Assembly: GCF_014698305.1 (NCBI RefSeq)
Contig: NZ_JACJST010000030.1
Span: forward strand, 1-62,292
Direction: 5' to 3'
Length of the DNA stretch: 62,292 nt
Origin: Anabaena lutea FACHB-196
GTDB taxonomy: Bacteria > Cyanobacteriota > Cyanobacteriia > Cyanobacteriales > Nostocaceae
A program made the translations under genes and the position numbers. The notes below the pieces were generated by a model that had not been told where the DNA came from, did no database searches, and saw only the letters and a program-made list of their open reading frames with translations. Within the stretch, counting starts at the first letter, position 1; each line of letters begins with the position of its first letter. Positions 1-7,911 of this stretch are shown here, piece after piece.

Positions 1-323
<323 letters not shown>

Positions 324-343
324 TATTTCAAGCTTAGTTAAAT

Positions 344-375
344 AAAAAACGCTCTCCTCACGGGGGGCGTTTTTT
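344..375 (+). terminator. Rho-independent terminator of psbA
   Basis: About 20 bases after the psbA stop, AAAAAACGCTCTCC and GGGGGGCGTTTTTT form a 14-bp stem (two G-U pairs) with a 4-base loop, ending in a run of six T. This is the expected strong terminator for a highly expressed photosynthesis gene. Confidence 0.9.
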
Positions 376-611
376 GTTGTTTTAATGATTATGGAGGTGG
401 GTAAGATGTCCACCCCACAAGATTCCATAATTTATATAGATGTCTTTTAAACAGGTAAGTAAGTCGGCATGAAAAAACCGAACTATGTAAAGATAAGTAA
501 ATACGGAGAATGGGATAATTTTTTATTTCGCGCAAAGGCGCAAAGGAAGAATTAAGTAAATGTTTTTCTCTTCCAGATTTTGAGCAATTAGTATAATACC
601 AATGTCATCTT
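376..611. other. Intergenic stretch with a deletion footprint of the 2.4-2.8 kb cassette
   Basis: No intact gene is seen. Bases about 528-555 (CGCGCAAAGGCGCAAAGGAA) resemble the upstream repeat found before the genes at 2500 and 3338. Bases about 570-590 (CTCTTCCAGATTTTGAGCAA) match the 3' end of the gene at 2500-2820, and the match resumes a little further on. The two ends of that cassette are thus joined with the middle missing. Confidence 0.6.
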
Positions 612-1193
612 TTATTTACTTAAATTTGTCTGAAAAGTAACGTCTTCATAAACATCAGTTAGAGGACAAGAAAAATTCACACTGGTTAATTCTAATTGTT
701 GATTTCCTTTATAGCTATAAAGAACCCATCTTCCTTCAGCATCACGCCGAAAACAATCAACTCGTTGACGATTTTGACTTACTAAAACATATTCTTGTAA
801 AGTGTCTAATTCTTGATAATCACTAAATTTATCACCTCTATCTAAGGCTTCTGTAGAAGGTGATAAAACTTCAATAATTAAGCTAGGATATCGTTTAAAA
901 TATTCAAATTGTGTATCTCTTGAATCGCAAGTTACCATAATATCAGGATAATAAAAAATATCCAGAGTTTCAATTCTAGCTTTCATGTCAGCGACGTAAA
1001 GACGGCATCCTGTACCACGAATATGATTTCTTAAAAGGGCGACTAAGTTAGCGGTAATTGTTACATGAGCGTCACTAGCACCAGCCATTGCGTAAATTTG
1101 CCCTTGGATATATTCATGTTTAATAGGGCTGGATTTTTCAGCTTCTAGGTACTCTTCTGGGGAAAGATAGGGTTGAAATTGGCTAAGGGTCAT
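612..1193 (-). CDS. Uma2 family (DUF820) putative endonuclease
   Basis: This 193-residue protein belongs to the Uma2/DUF820 family, a PD-(D/E)XK nuclease-fold group greatly expanded in cyanobacteria. The family signatures are visible in order: 'SPEEYLEAE' near residue 10, 'KHEYIQGQIYAMAGAS' near 25-40, the acidic strand 'YYPDIMVTCD' near 81-90, 'YPSLIIEVLSPST' near 102-114 with the catalytic-type Glu, and 'KFSDYQEL' near 122. Length is normal and the core residues are present, so the gene looks intact. The ATG is followed by the usual N-terminus for the family. The biological role is unknown; links to mobile DNA have been suggested. It is transcribed towards psbA and stands alone. Confidence 0.9.
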   Translation of the reverse strand: MTLSQFQPYLSPEEYLEAEKSSPIKHEYIQGQIYAMAGASDAHVTITANLVALLRNHIRGTGCRLYVADMKARIETLDIFYYPDIMVTCDSRDTQFEYFKRYPSLIIEVLSPSTEALDRGDKFSDYQELDTLQEYVLVSQNRQRVDCFRRDAEGRWVLYSYKGNQQLELTSVNFSCPLTDVYEDVTFQTNLSK

Positions 1194-1278
1194 ATATTTT
1201 TATGGTTAACATGAGATAGTTTTTTAGGTATGTTTCTAGTATAGCAATTAAAAATTATTTGAATAGTATAGTTATAAT

Positions 1279-1695
1279 TTAATCAAGGTTTATAAAGTCT
1301 CTCGGAGTAATGATCTGTTTTAGATATTTGGCTAGAGTTTTGAGTGATAACAAATCTTGATCTCCTGTGATTAAAAATTCGGCGTTTGCATCTTTTGCTA
1401 GTTCTAAAAATTTGTTATCGTCTGGATCTCTACAGATATCTATTTGAGTTTTAATTTCTATAAATTGGCTATATTTTTTGACAACTTCTAAAAAATCTTC
1501 CCGTTCTTCATCGGAGATATATTTATTGAATTTAGGTTTATAAATTCGTGTTTTTAATTCTTGATAAGTTTCCTCACTTTGAGCTATTTTGAATTGTTTA
1601 TAGGCTTTATCTAGGGCTTTACGGGCTGTTCCATCTGGACTGAGTGCAGCACTAAGTAAAACATTGGTGTCAATGACAATTAGTTTATGATTCAT
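1279..1695 (-). CDS. PIN-domain toxin of a type II toxin-antitoxin pair
   Basis: This 138-residue protein has the PIN ribonuclease fold of the 'putative toxin-antitoxin system toxin component, PIN family' group. The acidic metal-binding residues are visible: D9 in 'IDTNVLLSA', E42/E46, D90/D92 in 'CRDPDDNKFLELA', and D112/D114 in 'ITGDQDLL'. The length is normal and no frameshift is seen. The start codon lies inside the 3' end of the upstream antitoxin gene (11-base overlap), the usual translational coupling of such pairs. It would be expected to cleave RNA when not bound by the antitoxin; the target is unknown. Confidence 0.9.
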   Translation of the reverse strand: MNHKLIVIDTNVLLSAALSPDGTARKALDKAYKQFKIAQSEETYQELKTRIYKPKFNKYISDEEREDFLEVVKKYSQFIEIKTQIDICRDPDDNKFLELAKDANAEFLITGDQDLLSLKTLAKYLKQIITPRDFINLD

Positions 1696-1912
1696 CAGCT
1701 AATAATTCTTCTAAAATTTCTTCTGTAAGTCCTTTTGCTTGAGCATTTCTACCAATTCTATCAAAAACAGTAAGTAAATCTTCTTCTTGCTTTTTGGGTG
1801 AGTTTATTTTTATTTGTTGGATAATTTCTTCTTGTTCTTGTGGGGGAAGTTGTAATACAAGATTAAGAATTTGCTCGAAGGTTAGAGGAAGTGGGTATGT
1901 TTTTTGTATCAT
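1685..1912 (-). CDS. Antitoxin partner of the PIN toxin
   Basis: This 75-residue, strongly acidic protein lies directly upstream of and overlaps the PIN toxin gene. The C-terminal 'AKGLTEEILEELLADE' is typical of the small antitoxins that accompany PIN toxins in cyanobacteria: a helix that would lie in the toxin active-site groove. The N-terminal part (residues 10-40) is helical and probably mediates DNA binding or dimerisation, but no clear ribbon-helix-helix or AbrB signature is visible. The assignment rests mainly on gene order, size and the C-terminal motif. Such antitoxins usually repress their own promoter. Confidence 0.82.
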   Translation of the reverse strand: MIQKTYPLPLTFEQILNLVLQLPPQEQEEIIQQIKINSPKKQEEDLLTVFDRIGRNAQAKGLTEEILEELLADES

Positions 1913-1957
1913 GGTATTATATTTTTTGAATCAGAATCACAGAAAATCGAGTAAAAA

Positions 1958-2287
1958 TCAACCCTCTGCAAAACCAGTAAACTGCCTAATATGAGGCGCT
2001 CTAAAACCTAACACAATATCTGTTTTCGGTACTCCTAACTCTACTAATTGATTAGGAATTCCTTCTTCTGTAAAATCGCGCTGAATCCAAATTTTTCCAT
2101 CTTTAATATCTACATGAATCATTATACCATACGTTCTATTTTCACCTTCCCAACCTATATGAACTACTAAATAGCGGTTTCTTTGAATATCAAATATTAA
2201 CTCGATTTCTGTTCCTTCAGAGCAATGACTTTCTGTATGTGTTGCTAACACTTGTTGTACTAATTCGGGGTAATCTAATTTTTCCAT
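1958..2287 (-). CDS. xisI: XisI-family protein (copy 1, without xisH)
   Basis: This 109-residue protein is clearly a member of the XisI family, named for a factor that controls excision of the fdxN element in Anabaena heterocysts. Family landmarks are 'YPELVQQVLATHTE', 'RNRYLVVHIGWEG', 'HVDIKDGKIWIQRD' and 'FRAPHIRQFTGF'. It is about 75% identical by eye to the second copy at 5416-5745. XisI genes normally follow xisH with a short overlap. Here no xisH is present; instead the open frame runs upstream, without a stop, into an antitoxin-like fragment (2288-2401). No fdxN recombinase (xisF) is in the window, so a role in element excision should not be assumed. It may be an orphan left by recombination. 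Confidence 0.88.
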   Translation of the reverse strand: MEKLDYPELVQQVLATHTESHCSEGTEIELIFDIQRNRYLVVHIGWEGENRTYGIMIHVDIKDGKIWIQRDFTEEGIPNQLVELGVPKTDIVLGFRAPHIRQFTGFAEG

Positions 2288-2401
2288 AACACTGGAAACT
2301 GGTTTAATTTCTGCGATCGCTTTACCTGCTTCAATGATAATAATACTTTCTCCTGCTGCTACTTGGTGAAGATAGCTGGTGAAGTTTTTCTGGCAATCTT
2401 T
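2288..2401 (-). pseudogene. Remnant of a Phd/YefM-type antitoxin, in frame with xisI
   Basis: Reading the minus strand from the stop codon at 2402-2404 gives 38 codons that run without interruption into the xisI ATG. They include 'NFTSYLHQVAAGESIIII' and 'EAGKAIAEIKPV', the core of Phd/YefM-family antitoxins in cyanobacteria. The N-terminal end is missing and there is no in-frame ATG, GTG or TTG, so this is a decayed fragment and not a gene. Its frame agreement with xisI suggests a recombination joint replaced the usual upstream xisH. Confidence 0.7.
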
Positions 2402-2431
2402 CTAGTATATCAAGAAGTTATGAATATTTTT

Positions 2432-2502
2432 TCTCACACAGAGATGCAAAGGAAGAGAAGTGTTATAAAATATATATAGGTCAAATACAAGGATAAATTA
2501 TG
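2432..2502 (+). repeat. 71-bp upstream repeat, copy 1 (promoter region of the 2500 gene)
   Basis: This block runs into the ATG at 2500 and is repeated, with seven mismatches and no gaps, at 3270-3340 where it runs into the ATG at 3338. The middle 28 bases are identical and include TATAAAATATATATA, a plausible -10 region. The left part (GCAGAGGCGCAAAGG in copy 2) belongs to a short repeat common in heterocystous cyanobacteria. Confidence 0.85.
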
Positions 2503-2820
2503 ACTACACAAATTAATGCTCCTCCTGCTGTTGATTATGCACCTCTGGAATTACAAGGGGAATTAATGGCTATGCAAGAATTAACGATTGAGGATTTATT
2601 AAATATTGCTCAAAGTCAAGTTCCTGAAAGTCAGCAAGAACTACACTTACAACTTTTAGAAAAAAATCAAAATAATCAGTTAAGTGAATCAGATAAGTTA
2701 TTGTTGAAATCTCTGCGAGTGAGTGCTGATTATTTAATGTTGAAAAAAGCTTATGCTTATGCACTGTTACAGTGGAAAGGTTATACTCTTCCAGATTTTG
2801 AGCAATTACCAAGTGAATAG
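2500..2820 (+). CDS. Conserved hypothetical protein upstream of an HNH gene
   Basis: This 106-residue acidic, helical protein has no catalytic motif that I recognise. Residues 25-60 ('QELTIEDLLNIAQSQVPES' onward) and 66-85 form amphipathic helices, and the C-terminus reads 'WKGYTLPDFEQLPSE'. Its stop codon is two bases before the GTG of the HNH nuclease, so the two are almost certainly co-transcribed. The arrangement resembles an immunity/antitoxin-like or accessory partner to the nuclease, but that is inference from order and size alone. The 5' leader is a copy of the repeat that also precedes the parD gene at 3338. Confidence 0.75.
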   Translation: MTTQINAPPAVDYAPLELQGELMAMQELTIEDLLNIAQSQVPESQQELHLQLLEKNQNNQLSESDKLLLKSLRVSADYLMLKKAYAYALLQWKGYTLPDFEQLPSE

Positions 2821-2822
2821 CG

Positions 2823-3245
2823 GTGTCATCTATTTCTAAATCTGTTCGTCAACAAGTTATTAATGAGGCTGGTTATAGATGTGAATATTGTCGCACATCT
2901 AGCCGTTTAATAGGTATGCCTCTAGTTATGGATCATATTTTACCTAGTTCATTGGGGGGAGATGATGAGCGAGAAAATTTAGCTGCTTGTTGTTATCGTT
3001 GTAATGAGTTTAAAGGAGCGAAAATAACTGCTAATGATCCTGTAACTAATGAATCTGTATCTTTGTTTAATCCTCGTCAACAAGGATGGTTAGATCATTT
3101 TCAATGGGCAAATGGTGGTACTCATATTATTGGGACAACTGCTATTGGCAGAGGTACGGTTTTAGCTTTACGATTAAATAATGAGGATGTTGTACAAGCT
3201 AGGGCTATTTGGATTAGTTTAAATTGGCATCCTCCTGATGATTAA
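2823..3245 (+). CDS. HNH endonuclease
   Basis: This 140-residue protein is a small HNH nuclease. The zinc-binding cysteines C20/C23 ('YRCEYC') and C57/C60 ('CCYRCN') are present. The catalytic core is D37-H38 ('MDHILP'), followed by the conserved 'ENLAACC' with N52 and then 'NEFKGAK'. It would cut DNA with a divalent metal; the target is unknown. The start is GTG two bases after the preceding stop, consistent with coupling. The C-terminal segment ('LFNPRQQGWLDHFQW', 'IGRGTVLALRLNN') is the extension usual for the cyanobacterial version of this family. The gene looks intact. Confidence 0.9.
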   Translation: MSSISKSVRQQVINEAGYRCEYCRTSSRLIGMPLVMDHILPSSLGGDDERENLAACCYRCNEFKGAKITANDPVTNESVSLFNPRQQGWLDHFQWANGGTHIIGTTAIGRGTVLALRLNNEDVVQARAIWISLNWHPPDD

Positions 3246-3269
3246 TGATGGGTATTTTTTTGTTTTTTA

Positions 3270-3340
3270 TCTCACGCAGAGGCGCAAAGGAATAGAAGTG
3301 TTATAAAATATATATAGGTCAAATACCAGAATAAATCATG
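3270..3340 (+). repeat. 71-bp upstream repeat, copy 2 (promoter region of parD)
   Basis: This is the second copy of the block at 2432-2502, ending in the ATG of the antitoxin gene at 3338. It carries the same TATAAAATATATATA stretch. Two unrelated accessory genes therefore share nearly the same leader, either by duplication or because recombination within the block swapped the downstream genes. Confidence 0.85.
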
Positions 3341-3604
3341 AATATCCAAATTCAACCGGAATTAGAGCAAATTATTCAAGCGCAAATTGCTACGGGTAGA
3401 TATACAAATCCTGAAGATGTAATTAGTAAAGCTTTGAAATTGCTTTTAGAGTGGGAGAAGGGTTATCAGCAGTGGGTAGAAGAAACACGGGAAAAGGTTG
3501 ATGTTGCTATTGAACAATTGGATAGAGGGGAAGGTATTGATGGGGATGTTGTGATTTCACAATTGCGGGATAAGTTGCGTCAAGCGAGAGAGATACAAGG
3601 ATGA
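3338..3604 (+). CDS. ParD-type antitoxin (CopG/ribbon-helix-helix)
   Basis: This 88-residue protein has the ribbon-helix-helix N-terminus of ParD-family antitoxins: 'MNIQIQPELEQIIQAQI' as the DNA-binding strand and first helix, then 'GRYTNPEDVISKALKLL', the classic G-x-Y-x-x-x-x-D-V-I turn and second helix. The acidic C-terminal half (residues 45-88) is the toxin-binding tail. Its stop overlaps the ATG of a ParE-like frame by four bases (ATGA), the normal order of a parDE operon. The antitoxin looks complete, but the toxin is truncated, so the operon can no longer act as a toxin-antitoxin unit by itself. Confidence 0.88.
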   Translation: MNIQIQPELEQIIQAQIATGRYTNPEDVISKALKLLLEWEKGYQQWVEETREKVDVAIEQLDRGEGIDGDVVISQLRDKLRQAREIQG

Positions 3605-3747
3605 AGATACATATTATCTCTCCAGAAGCTAGTCGTGATTTGTCAGAAATTATTGATTATTTTGCTACTAAAAATATTGATGCTGGAGAGCGTTTTGTTG
3701 ATGAGTTTGAGAAGAAATGTAAATATTTAGCTAATTTCCCCATGTAG
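3601..3747 (+). pseudogene. Truncated ParE/RelE-family toxin
   Basis: The frame that overlaps the parD stop by ATGA reads 'MKIHIISPEASRDLSEII' and continues through 'DAGERFVDEFEKKCKYLANF' to a TAG after 48 codons. This matches the N-terminal half of ParE toxins (usually 95-105 residues) and stops exactly where the conserved 'FP..GR' segment should follow ('FPM' then stop). The C-terminal half with the active surface is missing. The sequence immediately after is AT-rich and unrelated, so a recombination or deletion joint at about 3740-3790 is likely. Confidence 0.85.
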
Positions 3748-3792
3748 CTAAATATAATTTAATCACTAAAGTTTTTTTAGATATATTTTCTC

Positions 3793-5406
3793 ATTCATAA
3801 GCTAGAACAACAAATTAATACTTTGCTTCAGGAATATCAAACAACTTTAGAGTTAAATAATAAGTTACAGATACAAAATACTATTTTTACACAAAGAAAT
3901 CAAGATTTAGAAATTAACCAAAAATCATTTATTCAAAGGTTGGGTGGTATTGTTTATAAGGAGAATTTAGAAGATAAGACATGGGATTTAGTTTTAGATA
4001 AAGTTCAGGTATTAATGAATGAACGCAATGAAGCTGTGATCAAAATTCAAGCTATTAACCGAGATTTTGAAGTTATTAAACAGAAAAATGAGCTTCTGAT
4101 TAAAGAAAAGGATACTTTTAATCAATCTTTGGAAGTTCTCAAGTCTATTATCGCTACAAAAGAAAATGAGATTAATTCATTAACTCCAAAGTTGAGGTGT
4201 TTAGAATTTAGATGTGAAGAGTTAGTTAAAGATTTACAGTTTAGAACTGATAATAATATTGAGTTAGAGCAAATGAAAAACGAATTAAAAAAACTGCAAG
4301 ATGTTATAATTCAAAAGGATAGTTTGATTCAAAGTTTAGAAATAAAAAAAGGTGAAAATTTACAAAAAATATCATTGTTAGAAGCTAGTGTTAATATTGA
4401 AAAATCTAATTGTGAATTACTGACACAAGAGAAAGTTAGTTTGCATAGTCGTGTGCAACAATTAGAAAGAGAAATTCAAGTTTTAAACGATAAACCTATA
4501 GATAGCGATATAGAAATGTTAGAATTTCAGATTGCTCAAAAAGATAATAATATTAAGAAGTTAGAAGATGAGAAAAATCAAAATATTCAAAAAATTAAGC
4601 AGTTAGAAATAAATATTGCTGAAAAAGAATTAGAGTTAAAAATAACAATCCAGAATAGCAATAATCGTATTCAAGAATTAAAAGATGAGATTGATTTTTT
4701 AAAGCAGTTACCAGAAAATATTGTTGATAGTTTAATTGAGAAATTACGAAAACAGATTACTCAAAAAGATGCTGTGATTAAAAAATTGGAATCTGAAAAA
4801 TCTGAAATTATTGAAAGCTTTAATAAATTCAGAATAATTTTTAATGAAAAAGAATATCAGCTAGAATTAGTTCAAAGAGAGAAATTTGATTTGGATAATC
4901 GTGTTAAAGAGTTGGAAGAAGAAAAGTATTTATTAATTCAGAAGTTAAGAGATAAAGAATCAGAAATTAGTGAATTAAAGCGAAAAATTAGTGAATTAGA
5001 GCAGGATCTTTCATTAATGTCTCAGTATGCAGATGATATAGAACAATATGCAGAAGATTTAGAACAGTATTATTTAGAGGAGTTAGAAACCTATACATAT
5101 ACTTCTAATATAAACGAATTAGAGGAGTTACAAAAACAAATTGATGAGAAAGATACTTGTATTAGACGGTTGAAAGTGAAACTAGAAAATTGTTCAGATT
5201 TTATAAATATAACCGAAGTAGAGTATCGGAAAAAACAAATTGATAAGAAAGATGCTTATATCCTAAATTTGAAATTATCTCATGATGCAGAGATTGATAT
5301 TGATCTTAACATTATTAGCTCGTTAGAAAATTCTCTGTATGAAGAACAACGGAACGTTAAACATCTTCGTGGTGTCATAAGAAAGCTAAAAAAGTGCAGA
5401 AGATGA
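3793..5406 (+). CDS. Long coiled-coil protein, probably missing its 5' end
   Basis: About 530 residues, almost entirely heptad-patterned coiled coil rich in E, K, Q, N, L and I, with repeated phrases such as 'QIAQKDNNIKKLEDEK', 'QITQKDAVIKKLESEK' and 'QIDEKDTCIRRLKVKL', which suggest internal duplication of a coil segment. No catalytic domain, signal peptide or membrane helix is seen. The frame has no ATG near its beginning: the first stop upstream is at 3778-3780, the possible starts are ATT at 3793 or TTG at 3823, and coil-like sequence already begins at the first codons ('IHKLEQQINTLLQEYQ'). No Shine-Dalgarno sequence is obvious. I read this as a gene whose 5' part was lost at the joint after the broken parE. 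Function unknown; it may be a fragment of a scaffold, SMC-like or glycosyltransferase-linked coiled-coil protein. Confidence 0.6.
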   Translation: MHKLEQQINTLLQEYQTTLELNNKLQIQNTIFTQRNQDLEINQKSFIQRLGGIVYKENLEDKTWDLVLDKVQVLMNERNEAVIKIQAINRDFEVIKQKNELLIKEKDTFNQSLEVLKSIIATKENEINSLTPKLRCLEFRCEELVKDLQFRTDNNIELEQMKNELKKLQDVIIQKDSLIQSLEIKKGENLQKISLLEASVNIEKSNCELLTQEKVSLHSRVQQLEREIQVLNDKPIDSDIEMLEFQIAQKDNNIKKLEDEKNQNIQKIKQLEINIAEKELELKITIQNSNNRIQELKDEIDFLKQLPENIVDSLIEKLRKQITQKDAVIKKLESEKSEIIESFNKFRIIFNEKEYQLELVQREKFDLDNRVKELEEEKYLLIQKLRDKESEISELKRKISELEQDLSLMSQYADDIEQYAEDLEQYYLEELETYTYTSNINELEELQKQIDEKDTCIRRLKVKLENCSDFINITEVEYRKKQIDKKDAYILNLKLSHDAEIDIDLNIISSLENSLYEEQRNVKHLRGVIRKLKKCRR

Positions 5407-5415
5407 ATTAAAATC

Positions 5416-5745
5416 CTAACCCACCGAAAAATCAGTAAATTGTCTGATATGAGGCGCTCTAAAAGCTAAAACTATATCGCTTTTTGGTACTCCTAATTCT
5501 ACCAATTCATTAGCTACACCTTCTTCAGTTAAATCTCTCTGAATCCAGATTTTTCCATCTTTAATATCTACATGAATCATTGAACCATAATTCCTTTTTT
5601 CCCCTTCCCATCCTACATGAACTACTAAATAGCGATTTCTTTCACTATCAAAAATTAACTCTTTTTCTGTTTCATTTGATTGATGATTTTCAGTGTGTCT
5701 TGCTAATACGGTTTGGACTAATTCAGGATAACTCATTCCTTCCAT
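5416..5745 (-). CDS. xisI: XisI-family protein (copy 2)
   Basis: A 109-residue XisI homologue, complete, with the landmarks 'YPELVQTVLARHTE', 'RNRYLVVHVGWEG', 'HVDIKDGKIWIQRD' and 'FRAPHIRQFTDF'. It follows xisH with a 13-base overlap, the standard xisHI arrangement, and ends ten bases from the converging coiled-coil gene. In Anabaena PCC 7120 XisH and XisI are needed for excision of the fdxN element. Many cyanobacteria carry further xisHI pairs not linked to any element, and their role is unknown. No element border or recombinase is visible here. Confidence 0.93.
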   Translation of the reverse strand: MEGMSYPELVQTVLARHTENHQSNETEKELIFDSERNRYLVVHVGWEGEKRNYGSMIHVDIKDGKIWIQRDLTEEGVANELVELGVPKSDIVLAFRAPHIRQFTDFSVG

Positions 5746-6149
5746 AAAACAATCTCCTGTTTAAGACTTTCAAAGATCAGTAATTTTAATTGATGTTCCA
5801 CAATTATTTCTTGAATTACAGGAATTAGAAAAAAATCTGTATATATTTCATAACTAATTGCTAAATATAAAAGACGTTCTGATGCTGCTTTTTTTAAAAT
5901 GTAACGGTAATTAAGTGTTTGTCCTAAAGCTGTATGAAATTCACTTATAGTTGATTTACCCAAAAAAGATTTTATTTCAACTGCTATTTTTTGACCTTCC
6001 TTTTCTGCTCCTAAAAGTCTTTCTGCTCCTAAATCAATTCTAAAGTCAAGACCATCTACTGTAAATGATAAAGGATCATCAGTAATTAACCAACCATCTT
6101 TTTCTAAAGCTAACCTAACTGCATTGTGAAAAAAATCTTTTGCTGACAT
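5733..6149 (-). CDS. xisH: XisH-family protein (nuclease-like fold)
   Basis: This 138-residue protein matches the XisH family from end to end: 'MSAKDFFHNAVRLALEKDGW', 'ITDDPLSF', 'DLGAERLLGAEKEGQKIAVE' and 'SFLGKSTISEFHTALGQ'. The pattern D-x(n)-E-x-K ('FRIDLGAE', 'IAVEIKSF') is what a PD-(D/E)XK restriction-endonuclease-like fold would show, so nuclease activity is possible but unproven. It is the first gene of a two-gene unit with xisI and looks intact. Confidence 0.92.
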   Translation of the reverse strand: MSAKDFFHNAVRLALEKDGWLITDDPLSFTVDGLDFRIDLGAERLLGAEKEGQKIAVEIKSFLGKSTISEFHTALGQTLNYRYILKKAASERLLYLAISYEIYTDFFLIPVIQEIIVEHQLKLLIFESLKQEIVLWKE

Positions 6150-6216
6150 ACAAACTTACAATAACACCCTCCATCTCATTCTATCCTCTCTCTGCGTCTC
6201 TGCGCCTCTGCGAGAG

Positions 6217-6247
6217 AAAAAAAGGGATAAGCAAAACGCCTATCCCC
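6217..6247 (-). terminator. Rho-independent terminator of ahcY
   Basis: Read on the minus strand just after the ahcY stop, GGGGATAGGCGTTTTGCTTATCCC forms a hairpin (GGGATA/TATCCC plus GC/GC) followed by TTTTTTT. The distance from the stop (about 25 bases) fits termination of ahcY. Confidence 0.85.
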
Positions 6248-6270
6248 AAAAAAATCAACTAATTAATGAT

Positions 6271-7548
<1,278 letters not shown>

Positions 7549-7911
7549 TCAAATAATCCTCTAAAAAACAAAAAAAGGTACTCAGACCTTTACGTACTCT
7601 AATAGATTTTTCCCTGACTGGCAATTTTTGGCTGTAATTGCCAACCAGCTAGTCAATGGTACTCTACACTAGCTTGACGTTGGATTAAAGCATTTTCAAT
7701 GTCTACATCCAAGTTGTCTTTTTTGACTGATATCTGTTATGAGTATTATGAACAACAAATTTGGTTATGACTATCAACAAATTTTATCTATCTCCAGATA
7801 GAAATCAAGGTAATTAGAAAAAGATTGCACCTGTGATAGATAACAGCGATTATTTGTTGAAAATGACCCTAAAAGTACTCAAGAGTAGATTTTGCTCAAG
7901 GAGGTGTTTGA
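7549..7911. promoter_or_regulatory. Divergent intergenic region between ahcY and the MscS gene
   Basis: This 363-bp region must hold the promoters of ahcY (minus) and of the channel gene (plus). On the plus side a strong Shine-Dalgarno sequence, AAGGAGGTG (7898-7906), sits six bases before the GTG at 7912 and decides that start. No riboswitch-like or operator structure was recognised. Confidence 0.6.

Noticed and set aside
2570-2812. Minus-strand frame opposite the HNH partner gene
   Set aside because: The plus-strand gene has the coupled HNH neighbour and its own leader; the antisense frame lacks support.
1958-6149. fdxN-type excision element
   Set aside because: Only xisH/xisI homologues are present. 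No xisF recombinase, no nif gene and no element borders were seen, and such genes are common without elements.
7549-7911. S-adenosylhomocysteine riboswitch before ahcY
   Set aside because: No conserved SAH-riboswitch core could be recognised, and such riboswitches are not typical of cyanobacteria.
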